A stretch of 30,463 nucleotides of DNA from CAYGTS01 sp964352905. Lineage in GTDB: Bacteria > Pseudomonadota > Gammaproteobacteria > JAHCLG01. The DNA lies in NCBI GenBank assembly GCA_964352905.1, contig CAYGTS010000016.1, positions 1-30,463 of the forward strand, written 5' to 3'. Of the stretch, positions 17,212 to 24,684 are shown in pieces. Made by a program: the position numbers and the translations under genes. Numbering within the stretch: the first letter of the stretch is position 1; each line of letters opens with the position of its first letter. The notes below the pieces were generated by a model. That model did not search any database and was not told where the DNA came from. It worked only from the letters and a program-made list of their open reading frames with translations.

Positions 17212-17553
17212 ATGGAAAACGATCAATTAATGCTGCAAGGCGTTGGTCAATTGCAAAGTATTGCCGAGCGCAATCACAAATTCACTATCGTGTTACACGT
17301 TTACAAATTAGCCAATAGCGTTTCTGAAACAGAAATGATTTGTCTTAATTGTGATGTGGTCGATAGCAATTTGAAAAAATCACTGCGCTCATTGCGTAAA
17401 CAGTTAGACAACATTGCTAACGTTTATCTGCAATTTTCAGCGGTGTATTCTGGCTTAAGTTGTTTTTTTAATGGCTTAACCGCAGAAGATCCCAAATTTA
17501 TTCTTCACGTTAAAGGCCAATTGCAAAACATGCGGCCGATTCAGGTTGAATAA
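17212..17553 (+). CDS. Small ICE-type protein, possibly SSB/OB-fold-like; unrecognised
   Basis: This 113-residue soluble protein starts MENDQLMLQGVGQLQSIAER, has alternating strands (FTIVLHVYKL, MICLNCDVVD), a basic helix (LKKSLRSLRKQLDNI) and two final strands (KFILHVKGQL, MRPIQVE). The arrangement of a G.G.L start, a central CDV strand and a closing VKGQL strand recalls small OB-fold or SSB-like proteins of ICEs (DUF3577/STAXX neighbourhood), but I cannot confirm that. GGAG at 17201-17204 supports ATG 17212; GTG 17179 would put the start inside the terminator stem. Expression is probably governed by the structured leader just upstream. A 16-bp hairpin follows the stop. Confidence 0.7.
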   Translation: MENDQLMLQGVGQLQSIAERNHKFTIVLHVYKLANSVSETEMICLNCDVVDSNLKKSLRSLRKQLDNIANVYLQFSAVYSGLSCFFNGLTAEDPKFILHVKGQLQNMRPIQVE

Positions 17554-17567
17554 ATTGAGCGTGACGT

Positions 17568-17604
17568 GGTATCGTCACTGCGGTTTTTCCGCAGTGACGA
17601 TACC
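17568..17604 (+). terminator. Perfect 16-bp hairpin after the small ICE gene
   Basis: GGTATCGTCACTGCGG (17568-17583) and CCGCAGTGACGATACC (17589-17604) are exact inverted copies around TTTTT. Outer GCGTGA/TCACGC can extend the fold, and ATTTTTAA follows. It is probably a terminator. The long perfect stem could also be a recombination or protein-binding site. Confidence 0.65.
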
Positions 17605-17734
17605 CGCGCTCACGCATTTTTAATCCGATCTTGCTGATTTATTTAGCATTTTATTTTTGTGCTCGTCATGCAATCCGCATGACGGTCATGATTTTGCTCA
17701 ATAGTTACTACTTGCAACTATGCTTTGAAGTTAC

Positions 17735-17861
17735 CAAAAACGTTCAGATTTTGAGATAAAAATGGCGAAAATGTTTTTGAGAAAGCGCAGTTTATATAGC
17801 TAATAAATGAGCATTTCGATAAAAGATTTTCGCCGTTTTTAGCCAAAATATGGACGTTTCC
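17735..17861. repeat. MITE-like palindromic repeat, family B copy 1
   Basis: The left end (AAAACGTTCAGATTTTGAGA, continuing to TGGCGAAAAT) is matched by the inverse of the right end (ATTTTCGCCGTTTTTAGCCA, continuing to TGGACGTTT), giving ~36-bp imperfect inverted ends. The last 21 bases of the window carry the same left end (TTACCAGAACGTTCAGATTT), so the family is dispersed. Confidence 0.78.
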
Positions 17862-17983
17862 TTCTACGCAGTGAGTAGTTGTCCTCAAAGAAAGTCTCTT
17901 TAGTGGTTCACCACAGTCATTTGCCCTCACGGTGCAAAGGCTGAGACTTAACACTTAACATTTAAAACCGTTTGTTGGGGAAC

Positions 17984-18853
17984 ATGAGTATCAAAAAAAA
18001 TTTGCAGCGCTCGCTGTATCAAGTTTTGCAAACTAATCATGCTGGATCGTTTGCAACGCGTTATGATCGCCAAGCGATCTTAATGCGTTTTGCCGCCGAA
18101 TTGGTTGATCTGGGTTATAAAGTCAAACGGATCCAAAATTTGCAGAGCAAACACATCAGCGCCATGGTGAAACATTGGCAAGATCAAAAATTAAATAATG
18201 GCACGATTAAAAATCGCTTGGCGGCAGTGCGTCATCTCGGTTTGTTGATGAATAAAACCGCAATTGTTCCCAGTAACGCCGCACTGAATGTGGGTAAACG
18301 CCAATACCAAGTGACGTTTAATCGTGCCATTGTCAATCCGGATTTTTCTAAAATCAGCGATCCCTATATTAAAGCCTCACTCGATTTAATTCGTGTGTTT
18401 GGCTTGCGACGCGAAGAAGCGTTAAAAATAAAACCGCACATGGCCGATCGCGGCGATCGTTTGGAATTATTACCGTCGTGGTGCAAAGGCAATCGTGCGC
18501 GTGTGATCCCAATTACCAGCGATGAACAACGCCACTGTTTAGAGCAAGCCAAACGCATTGCCGGGCAATTTGGTAATTCGCTGATCCCCGTGGGTAAAAA
18601 TTATATTCAACAACGTTGGTGCTATGACAAACAAGTGCAAGCTGCTGGGATCAGCAATCCGCATGGTTTACGCCATGCTTATGCGCAACGCCGTTATAAA
18701 GAATTAACAGGATGGGATCCGCCAATTAATGGTGGGCCGAGTACAAAACAATTAAGCGCCAACCAAAAAGCAATTGATCATCAAGCTCGTATGATCCTGA
18801 CCGAGGAATTGGGGCATTCCAGAAAGCAGATCGTTAAAAATTATATAGGATAA
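17984..18853 (+). CDS. Tyrosine recombinase, ICE Integrase_1 type (PF12834/PF12835-like)
   Basis: This 289-residue DNA integrase-like enzyme has an N-terminal SAM-like DNA-binding helical domain (~1-105, including ILMRFAAELVDLGYKVKRIQ) and a C-terminal catalytic domain. Catalytic residues visible are R142 (FGLRREEA), a Lys in WCKGNRARVIPI, HGLRH with H227 and R230, ELGHS with H278, and Y287 in KNYIG two residues before the end. A GWDPPINGGPSTKQLSA insertion between the second Arg and the last His is typical of the Integrase_1 group in PFGI/SPI-7-like islands. These are accessory internal recombinases, distinct from the att-site integrase. ATG 17984 is preferred to TTG 17972 and has GGGG just upstream. 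The catalytic set is complete, so the enzyme should be active. Confidence 0.88.
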   Translation: MSIKKNLQRSLYQVLQTNHAGSFATRYDRQAILMRFAAELVDLGYKVKRIQNLQSKHISAMVKHWQDQKLNNGTIKNRLAAVRHLGLLMNKTAIVPSNAALNVGKRQYQVTFNRAIVNPDFSKISDPYIKASLDLIRVFGLRREEALKIKPHMADRGDRLELLPSWCKGNRARVIPITSDEQRHCLEQAKRIAGQFGNSLIPVGKNYIQQRWCYDKQVQAAGISNPHGLRHAYAQRRYKELTGWDPPINGGPSTKQLSANQKAIDHQARMILTEELGHSRKQIVKNYIG

Positions 18854-18898
18854 ATTTTTATTTTTAAAAGGTGATGCTCTTCGCAACAACAGAAATCT

Positions 18899-19067
18899 TC
18901 CGTCATTGCGAACGCAGTGAAGCAATCCAGGGGCGAGTGGTATTGAGCGTTATAACAAGGGTGATCTTGAAAAAATGGTGACGCGACTAGAAAGTCTGGA
19001 GGAAACCATCAAGCTCAAATACTTCGTTCCCTGGATTGCTTCGTCGCAGGCTCCTCGCAATGACGGT
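18899..19067. repeat. MITE-like palindromic repeat, family A copy 3, with internal coding fragment
   Basis: The left arm CCGTCATTGCGAACGCAGTG, ending AATCCAGGG, and the right arm CCCTGGATTGCTTCGTCGCA, ending CTCGCAATGACGG, form inverted ends. The core, unlike copies 1 and 2, reads in one frame as ERYNKGDLEKMVTRLESLEE followed by TIKLKYF, a coiled-coil-like peptide. Confidence 0.83.
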
Positions 19068-19141
19068 TAGTCGAGTTTCGCGAATGCAATAGGTTTACAC
19101 ATTTTAGTTGAATAACCAATATTATTTTTAAGGAGTCAATC

Positions 19142-20584
19142 ATGACTATCGAAATCCTATCTCGCCTGCGCACCCATAAAAATAATACGCCATCATGGCA
19201 GCGTTTACACGCCACGCAAACCGATTATTTATTGTATTTATTTAAATCGCCGCAAGCGCTACTCGATTTTGAAACGGCACTAACCGATTATGAGAACTTA
19301 TTATATGAACCGTTGTTGTCACAAGAGAACGCGGCGAATTTATTAAACCTGCCATCTAATCGCAAACATGAATTACTTAAAATAGATCTACCGATTTCCA
19401 GCTTATTAACGGCTGGTAATTTTATTTTGGATTTGCAGGAAGTCGTTAACACCTTACAAAAAATGCTAAATCACCAACAACGACTGCAACGAATTTTTGG
19501 CAAACGAATAGCGAATTTTCTCGGTATAAAAAGCATGCCACGCAGTGTCGCCTTGCGCTTTAATAAGTTAAATAGTCAAGTCAATAATGAGCAAGCGATT
19601 TTAGCTAATGTCATGGCGCAACAATTACAAGCTTGGTCACAAGCAGAAAAACCGTTTATCACAGAGAGAGCATTTTTTAAAAGTTTGCACACGATTGATC
19701 ATTTATTGCAATCATTGGCAACGCGCAATCGCAACTCGATTTGGGGATCTTCGATTGCCAAAACTGTAGACGCGACTCTTAACACCATTACTGCTTTTAT
19801 CGAACCACAAGCTATTCCAAAGCTTATGGAAGATTCACAATCGTGGTTCAAAGGCAGGCGTACGCGCGCGCAATTAATTTATCAACGCGCTTTATTACAA
19901 TATGACATTGCTAAAGCCAGGCAAGAGCACGATCCTGTTAAGCAACAGCAATTATTAGCAGCCTGCTACCAAAAAGCATTACTGCAAGTAAATCAATCGT
20001 TGCAATCTTTAAATCATTTTTTTCACAAGCAAGCAAAACTTGCCTGTAAAATGTGGCGCACTGAAATTCAATTGCAATTGGCTGAAGCCACAACCAATAG
20101 CTTGTTGATAACAACATCCGCAGAATCAGCGCAACAGGATGCATGCGACGATCATGAATTATCTTCGGTAAGTGAGCAAAGTGAAAATGCAAAAATCTAC
20201 GAAGCAATGCAACAAGCCTTGCAAAGTTTACGTAATAACACGTTACTGAGTTTAAATTTAACACGCCAACAAGTCAGCGCATTAATCGATTATTCAGACA
20301 GTGAAATTGTTGAAAGTGAACGCAGTGAGATCTTGGCAACGCTAACAACCTTATCCTCAAGCGAAAAGCTTAACAGAACCTTGCAAGCGCAATTGGATTT
20401 GTTATTAGTGGTGTTTTCACGCGACTCACATACTGCACACAGACAGCAACAAGCAGAGCACTATTTCACCAAAATCAGTGTTAGTGTGCTAACCCAACCA
20501 GTCATCACCCAACCAGAAAATAAAGTCTCACCCAAGCCAGAAGCTAAATCGGTTTTTGCGACCTTGTTTTCAATCAGGAAGTAA
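19142..20584 (+). CDS. Unrecognised 480-residue helical protein of the island
   Basis: I do not recognise a family. The protein is soluble and almost wholly helical, rich in Gln, Leu and Ala, with coiled-coil-like stretches around 100-180, 255-320 (RARIQLIYQRALLQYDIAKA-type segment, then QSLQSLNHFFHKQAKLACKM) and 350-440. A low-complexity linker QPVITQPENKVSPKPEAKS precedes a short conserved-looking end SVFATLFSIRK. A clear AAGGAG lies before ATG 19142. It is flanked upstream by a MITE and downstream by an XRE regulator. Base composition resembles the conjugation genes more than the AT-rich cargo, so it may be an old island gene. A structural, tethering or secreted role is equally possible. 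Confidence 0.72.
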   Translation: MTIEILSRLRTHKNNTPSWQRLHATQTDYLLYLFKSPQALLDFETALTDYENLLYEPLLSQENAANLLNLPSNRKHELLKIDLPISSLLTAGNFILDLQEVVNTLQKMLNHQQRLQRIFGKRIANFLGIKSMPRSVALRFNKLNSQVNNEQAILANVMAQQLQAWSQAEKPFITERAFFKSLHTIDHLLQSLATRNRNSIWGSSIAKTVDATLNTITAFIEPQAIPKLMEDSQSWFKGRRTRAQLIYQRALLQYDIAKARQEHDPVKQQQLLAACYQKALLQVNQSLQSLNHFFHKQAKLACKMWRTEIQLQLAEATTNSLLITTSAESAQQDACDDHELSSVSEQSENAKIYEAMQQALQSLRNNTLLSLNLTRQQVSALIDYSDSEIVESERSEILATLTTLSSSEKLNRTLQAQLDLLLVVFSRDSHTAHRQQQAEHYFTKISVSVLTQPVITQPENKVSPKPEAKSVFATLFSIRK

Positions 20585-20590
20585 CAAAAA

Positions 20591-20648
20591 TATCCTTAAT
20601 GGTAGATATACCATGTGGCTGGATACCAGGTATTGCATTTATCCTTAA
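20591..20648 (+). promoter_or_regulatory. Candidate operator region for the XRE regulator
   Basis: TATCCTTAA occurs at 20591-20599 and again at 20640-20648. Between them lie two dyads built from the same half-site in opposite order, TGGTA-GATA-TACCA (20600-20613) and ATACC-A-GGTAT. This is consistent with autoregulation of the HTH gene that starts at 20652. Confidence 0.4.
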
Positions 20649-20651
20649 CCC

Positions 20652-20891
20652 ATGAAAAAGCACAAAGATTTAATTTCCATCGGCCAACAAATTCGTTCTT
20701 TCAGAGAGCGCAAAGGCTTTTCGCAAGAAGAATTTGCTAACCACATCGAAATCAACCGCGGCTATTATGGTACCGTCGAACGCGGTGAAGCCAACATCAC
20801 ACTCTTAAACTTGCTCAAAATCGCCAAAGGTTTAAAAGTCGCACCGGGTGATTTATTTCCGCTTGAGACATATAAGACTAAAGAAAAATAG
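20652..20891 (+). CDS. XRE-family HTH transcriptional regulator
   Basis: This 79-residue protein consists of a single Cro/CI-type HTH domain (IGQQIRSFRERKGFSQEEFA, then NHIEINRGYYGTVERGEANI) with the usual conserved Gln-Glu and the recognition helix INRGYYGTVERG, ending soon after LKVAPGDLFPLE. There is no second domain, so it likely acts as a dimer on short palindromes. Small XRE regulators of this kind commonly control island transfer or excision genes. No ribosome site is obvious before ATG 20652. Repeated motifs just upstream are good operator candidates. Confidence 0.85.
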   Translation: MKKHKDLISIGQQIRSFRERKGFSQEEFANHIEINRGYYGTVERGEANITLLNLLKIAKGLKVAPGDLFPLETYKTKEK

Positions 20892-21053
20892 TGGTGGTTG
20901 ATACTAAGTATTAACTACGTATTTTATAGCTTTTTTTATACGGTATAATTTTTAAACAACGAGTGGATGATTACCAATTTTTCACACATAGTTATATTCT
21001 GTCATCAATAATGACAAAACGATAAACATCCAATCTATGGATTGCGGGGTTAA

Positions 21054-21989
21054 TTATGTAATTTTTGCACTTTGGTTTAATAATTGATCATTTGAAGCTA
21101 TTATTTTTACAATAGTGGTTGCTGTTAAATTTTGAAGAATGCTGAGTAAGGCCGCAGGAAGAGCCGCAAGCGGGCCAAAAAAACTGGCTGCGATAACAAC
21201 ACCTAACCCAGTATCAAACATACCATACTCAAAAACAATTGATTTTTGTTCCATTTTTTTGAAGCCCAGGAGTTTTGCAGTTGACCACCCAGTTAAATAT
21301 CCTGCTAAGTTCAATATTAAAATAGCGGTTATGGTGAAAATGGGAAAAGATAAAATGTGCTTTTGTGCCAATGCCATCACGCATGCAATAACTAAGGCAA
21401 TTGCAATAATGGATATACTTGGGAATATTGCTGTTAATGAAGTTTTTTTCTTTAAAAATAAATTTTTTGTTATTAGTCCTGCAACAACCGGTAAAAAAAT
21501 TATTAAAGTCATGTTGTTAAAGATTTCCCAGAATGGGATCGTAATATGCTGATGAAGAAAAGCATAGACTAATGCCGGCGTCACTAGAGGTGCAATCAAT
21601 GTTGTGCCAAATGTTAATGTGACAGTTAATGCGATATTGGCTCTAGCAAAATATGCCATAACATTTGCAGCAGTGCCGCCTGGGCAGGCACCAACGATAA
21701 CGATGCCAATCAATTCGGGTAATGGTAATTGCAATAATTTACCTGTAATATAAGCAATAATCGGCATTACAGTATATTTTATAAAAATTACTATTACGAT
21801 AAGCCATTTATTGTTCCATGTTCTTTGAAGTTCATGGCTATTTAAATTAACACCTACTCCAAACATAATGAGTCCTAATAAAAATGGGAGGAGTGGTTTT
21901 AACCAAGTAAAGAGTAAAGGATCAATTAATGCAACAGTTGAAAAAGCAACGATAACCCAGATAAAATTGTTTTCAATAAAATTAAACAT
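21054..21989 (-). CDS. Bile acid:sodium symporter (BASS/SBF) family transporter
   Basis: This 311-residue inner-membrane protein has nine or ten helices. Family marks are the LPFLLGLIMFGVGVNLN segment after the first two helices, the GACPGGTAANVMAYFARANI motif (the crossover and Na+-site helix, GG-T-A-N) and the second crossover with FEYGMFDTGLGVVIA. BASS proteins carry organic anions such as bile acids or keto acids with Na+; bacterial members also move pantoate and other small acids. It is on the same strand as the RraA-like and S24 genes, 335 bases beyond the former. It may supply or export a substrate of the neighbouring enzymes, but that link is inference. Confidence 0.88.
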   Translation of the reverse strand: MFNFIENNFIWVIVAFSTVALIDPLLFTWLKPLLPFLLGLIMFGVGVNLNSHELQRTWNNKWLIVIVIFIKYTVMPIIAYITGKLLQLPLPELIGIVIVGACPGGTAANVMAYFARANIALTVTLTFGTTLIAPLVTPALVYAFLHQHITIPFWEIFNNMTLIIFLPVVAGLITKNLFLKKKTSLTAIFPSISIIAIALVIACVMALAQKHILSFPIFTITAILILNLAGYLTGWSTAKLLGFKKMEQKSIVFEYGMFDTGLGVVIAASFFGPLAALPAALLSILQNLTATTIVKIIASNDQLLNQSAKIT

Positions 21990-22002
21990 AGGCTAATCCA
22001 TT

Positions 22003-22308
22003 ATGAAATTAAATAAACAACAATCAGACTTAGAAAAATATCGTCCTTGGATTGAAACCAGAATGGATCTAAATTCCAAGCCAAAGCATAAATTGTTGAG
22101 CCGTCAGTTACATTTGAACAGTGAGCCAACATTAACCATTCATACTGCCGGGCAACAAGTAGTTTGGGAAATATCAATACGTGAAGCAGCAAAAGATAAA
22201 GCAATGCTCGATGAAATGGATCAACCTGATAGAGATCTTGTAAATTGGATCTATGAAAATGATTTTGATGTTGACCAATATCACTATCATCAAAAACAAA
22301 AGACATGA
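22003..22308 (+). CDS. Small hypothetical protein
   Basis: This 101-residue charged protein has no membrane segment or signal peptide, an acidic centre (DEMDQPDRDLVNWIYENDFD) and a His/Tyr/Gln-rich end. I do not recognise it. The opposite strand has a similar-length ORF (22306-22001), but its composition is that of a shadow. The start is only 13 bases from the divergent transporter start, and the ribosome site is poor, so any promoter would have to lie inside the transporter gene. It is convergent with the RraA-like gene. Reality of the gene is moderately likely. Confidence 0.5.
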   Translation: MKLNKQQSDLEKYRPWIETRMDLNSKPKHKLLSRQLHLNSEPTLTIHTAGQQVVWEISIREAAKDKAMLDEMDQPDRDLVNWIYENDFDVDQYHYHQKQKT

Positions 22309-22324
22309 TATTTTAACTATCTAT

Positions 22325-22972
22325 TCAGGACCATCCAAATTTGCTTTCCCTGCCCGATAAAATATTGTGATAATGCTCTTCAAAATTAAACATGTCAACA
22401 AGATTAGCGCCAAGGTATATTTTCCTAAGTGCTTCCTCTTCTTTTGCTTTAATCTGCTCAGCTAAAGGCAAAATGTCGTTTAATTCATTTTCACTACAAA
22501 CAATAATGCCATTTTCATCACCCAAAATAATTTCACCTGGTGAAACTTTTACACCACCACATTGGATAGCCACTTGCAGTTTACCTGGTTTTTCTTTTGT
22601 GCCTGCTTTTGCACAAACTCCCTTGGCGTAGAAAGGAAATTTGATCTTTCGGATCGCATCAATATCGCGACAATACCCATCAATAATAATCCCTGCTAAA
22701 CCACGCTTTTTGGCAGTAGTGGCAAATATTTCACCAGCTAAAGCACGGTTAGTGTTACTTGAATCAATTAGAATAACGGAGCCAGGTTCAGCAATATCAA
22801 GCGCTTTAATAATAGGCAACAAGTCACCATCACTTTGTACCGTAAATGCTTTGCCTATCATTTTAATATCATGAAATAAAGGTTGCAGCGATGCGCTTAT
22901 TAATCTGATTTGATCATAAGCATCACATAGCTGTGTAACACTTAATTTTTGTAGTCTTGCTAATTGATCCAT
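22325..22972 (-). CDS. RraA-like / HMG-aldolase family protein
   Basis: This 215-residue protein of the RraA/4-hydroxy-4-methyl-2-oxoglutarate aldolase superfamily (PF03737) has the N-terminal helix TQLCDAYD, a central G80-E81 (ALAGEIFATTAKKRG), the D98-G-Y-C-R102-D103 metal/substrate motif, and a PGEIILGDENGIIV strand-turn. Enzymatic members cleave or decarboxylate oxo-acids using a divalent metal; RraA itself binds RNase E. The intact R-D pair and the metabolic neighbours favour an enzyme. ATG 22972 starts MDQLARLQKL. It lies in the same direction as the S24 repressor upstream and the BASS transporter downstream. The substrate is unknown. Confidence 0.83.
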   Translation of the reverse strand: MDQLARLQKLSVTQLCDAYDQIRLISASLQPLFHDIKMIGKAFTVQSDGDLLPIIKALDIAEPGSVILIDSSNTNRALAGEIFATTAKKRGLAGIIIDGYCRDIDAIRKIKFPFYAKGVCAKAGTKEKPGKLQVAIQCGGVKVSPGEIILGDENGIIVCSENELNDILPLAEQIKAKEEEALRKIYLGANLVDMFNFEEHYHNILSGRESKFGWS

Positions 22973-23044
22973 CTTGAATTTCCTAAAATCTAATTAAATA
23001 GCGAAAAAGAATAAATTAATCGTTAAATGAATACAACAAAAATA

Positions 23045-23719
23045 TTAATAGATCATTCGTGCTTGGCGAATGGAGCCACAATATTTATCATCTTTGCGAA
23101 TAAGGTAAGCAGGATAACTAGGGTTATGCGGTTTTAAATATTTACGTTTACCTTCAATGATTAATTGTTTACAAGTGGCCTGTTTTTCACCAGCTAAGAG
23201 ATAAATTACAATATGTTTATGCGCTGACTTGTAATCAGGATCGATGATGAGAATAGAATTAGGTTCATATCTAGGCAACATACTATCATCTTGAACAGTT
23301 AATGCGTAAGAATTTGGGCCAATTTCTGTTTCAGCCCACGCCCAATTGCGATTTTGATCTGTTGCCAAAATTTTAGGCACAACGCTATCCCATTTGCCAG
23401 CTTCAGACCAACTCAGCAGAGGAACTTGCACCCAATGGGGCGAAGTTTGAGTGGGTAAATCTTTGATGGTGGATGCAGGGTTGATATTACCAAGCCCAGA
23501 TAATAACCACTGCGCATTAACGTTAAACTGTTTTGCTATTTCAGGAATACGTTTTGTATCAGGAAAACTAGCACCTTCTAACCATTTTCTAGCGCTTTCC
23601 TGACTGACATTGAATAATGAGGCTAATTGTATTTGTCTCCCTTTTCCTTTTGGAGGAAGTCCAGCTAGATCAAGTGTTTTATTGAGCCGTTGTGCAAAAT
23701 TTTTCTTTTCATCAGCCAT
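23045..23719 (-). CDS. LexA/CI-like self-cleaving repressor (HTH + S24 peptidase)
   Basis: This 224-residue repressor has an N-terminal HTH (about 9-72, RQIQLASLFNVSQESARKWL as recognition region) and a C-terminal S24 domain. Visible catalytic parts are an A107-G108 cleavage site (SWSEAGKW), Ser146 in DDSMLP and Lys184 in TCKQL, with the LexA-like 38-residue Ser-Lys spacing. It should therefore auto-cleave when RecA is activated, as in phage and ICE repressors. The start at 23719 has a TATAAT box only 17 bases upstream on its strand, so the transcript is nearly leaderless. It is divergent from the SDR gene, whose promoter holds a dyad that is a plausible operator. It may control the metabolic block, itself, or distant island genes. 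Confidence 0.9.
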   Translation of the reverse strand: MADEKKNFAQRLNKTLDLAGLPPKGKGRQIQLASLFNVSQESARKWLEGASFPDTKRIPEIAKQFNVNAQWLLSGLGNINPASTIKDLPTQTSPHWVQVPLLSWSEAGKWDSVVPKILATDQNRNWAWAETEIGPNSYALTVQDDSMLPRYEPNSILIIDPDYKSAHKHIVIYLLAGEKQATCKQLIIEGKRKYLKPHNPSYPAYLIRKDDKYCGSIRQARMIY

Positions 23720-23729
23720 AGCATTTCAG

Positions 23730-23748
23730 CTTTGTATTATAAACAAAG
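23730..23748. promoter_or_regulatory. Dyad over the repressor's own -10 box
   Basis: CTTTGT-ATTATAA-ACAAAG is a perfect 6-bp dyad whose centre contains the minus-strand TATAAT (23741-23736) of the repressor gene. This suits autoregulation. Confidence 0.45.
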
Positions 23749-23803
23749 AACTCATCATAGGGCTTTAGCATAATAGATACAACTACAGAATGCGTCTTGT
23801 GAG

Positions 23804-23833
23804 TTGACAAATAACAACTTTTGGTTGTATATA
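23804..23833 (+). promoter_or_regulatory. Promoter with embedded operator for the SDR side
   Basis: TTGACA (23804-23809) and TATATA (23828-23833) are 18 bases apart. The dyad ACAAC-TTTTG-GTTGT (23814-23828) fills the spacer and touches the -10, where a bound repressor would exclude RNA polymerase. Another ACAAC half-site lies at 23779-23783. The transcript would have ~120 bases before the SDR start. Confidence 0.6.
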
Positions 23834-23961
23834 TATGTCTGCATCAGTAGCAAGGAATGTTATAAGAAGGTGAAAATCTATTTTTCAAGTAATTTTACCG
23901 TGCGGATACGAGTAAATTAAAGACAAATTAAGCCTAAATTACCTGAATATTGGAGCATATG

Positions 23962-24654
23962 ATGAAAAGTATCTTAATAACTGGTTCTAACAGAGGTATT
24001 GGTTTAGAATTAGTCAAACAATATGCCCACGCAGGTTGGCGTGTTTGGGCTTGTTGTCGCTCACCAGAGCAAGCAACAGAATTACATGCTTTGAAAACTC
24101 AATATAAAGCAGTCAATGTAATGCAATTAGAAGTTAATAATCTTGAAAGCATCAAAAATCTTGCGCGCCAAATTGCCCAAGAACCCATCGATATTTTATT
24201 TAATAATGCCGCTGTAAAAGGTGGTGAAATACAAACATTGGCAACAGTGCAACCTGACATTTGGTTGGAAACATTTAAAATTAATACCATTGCGCCTTTT
24301 TTAATCGCGCAAGCATTAATGACAAACGTAGCGCTCAGCAAGTTAAAAATTATTGTTAACATGAGTAGTAATTTAGCTAGCATCAATGATAATAATGAAA
24401 GTGATTATTATATTTATCGTTCAAGCAAAGCAGCATTAAATATGATCACCAAAAATATGGCAATCGATTTAAAAGAAAAACAAATAAAAGTGATAGCACT
24501 ACATCCTGGCTGGGTAAAAACTGATATGGGGGGGCCTGATGCATTGATTTCAACAACGGAAAGTGTTTCAGGCATAAAATCTTTACTTGATCAGCTAACG
24601 TTTGAAGAAAGTGGTTGTTTTTTTTCCTATACAGGAAAAAAATTGACTTGGTAA
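23962..24654 (+). CDS. Short-chain dehydrogenase/reductase (SDR)
   Basis: This 230-residue classical SDR has a TGSNRGIG nucleotide-binding loop (7-14), FNNAA (80-84), SSN around the catalytic Ser (135-136) and Y152-R-S-S-K156, so the active site is complete. LHPGWVKTDMGG after the catalytic helix is typical of the C-factor-like or sniffer-like SDR group. The start ATG 23962 is six bases after GGAG; ATG 23959 and TTG 23950 are in frame. The likely reaction is NAD(P)-dependent oxidoreduction of a carbonyl or alcohol, substrate unknown. It is the first gene behind the operator-bearing promoter and is 30 bases from the next gene, so it probably begins an operon. Confidence 0.88.
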   Translation: MKSILITGSNRGIGLELVKQYAHAGWRVWACCRSPEQATELHALKTQYKAVNVMQLEVNNLESIKNLARQIAQEPIDILFNNAAVKGGEIQTLATVQPDIWLETFKINTIAPFLIAQALMTNVALSKLKIIVNMSSNLASINDNNESDYYIYRSSKAALNMITKNMAIDLKEKQIKVIALHPGWVKTDMGGPDALISTTESVSGIKSLLDQLTFEESGCFFSYTGKKLTW

Positions 24655-24684
24655 TCTAATTTTTTCATTAAAGGAATAATAAGA

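Larger units (their letters stand above)
17554..17983. other. 430-base non-coding stretch before the integrase
   Basis: From left to right it holds the 16-bp hairpin, a small dyad CGTCATGC-AATCC-GCATGACG (17664-17684), the family B palindromic repeat (17735-17861), and ~120 bases with short direct repeats (ACTTAACACTTAAC) leading into the integrase. I see no ORF, tRNA or clear att core. Confidence 0.6.

Noticed and set aside
17655..17690. CGTCAT...ATGACG dyad as a fourth family A repeat
   Set aside because: Only 8-bp arms around AATCC are present. The long ends and the core are missing, so it is at most a remnant.
17554..17983. An att site or tRNA 3' end beside the recombinase
   Set aside because: No tRNA-like cloverleaf or tRNA 3' end is visible. 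The Integrase_1 type is usually internal to islands and not at their ends.
22001..22306. Minus-strand 101-codon ORF between the RraA-like and BASS genes
   Set aside because: Its composition (clustered Leu/Tyr/His, no ribosome site) is that of a shadow. The plus-strand ORF is more protein-like, though not certain.
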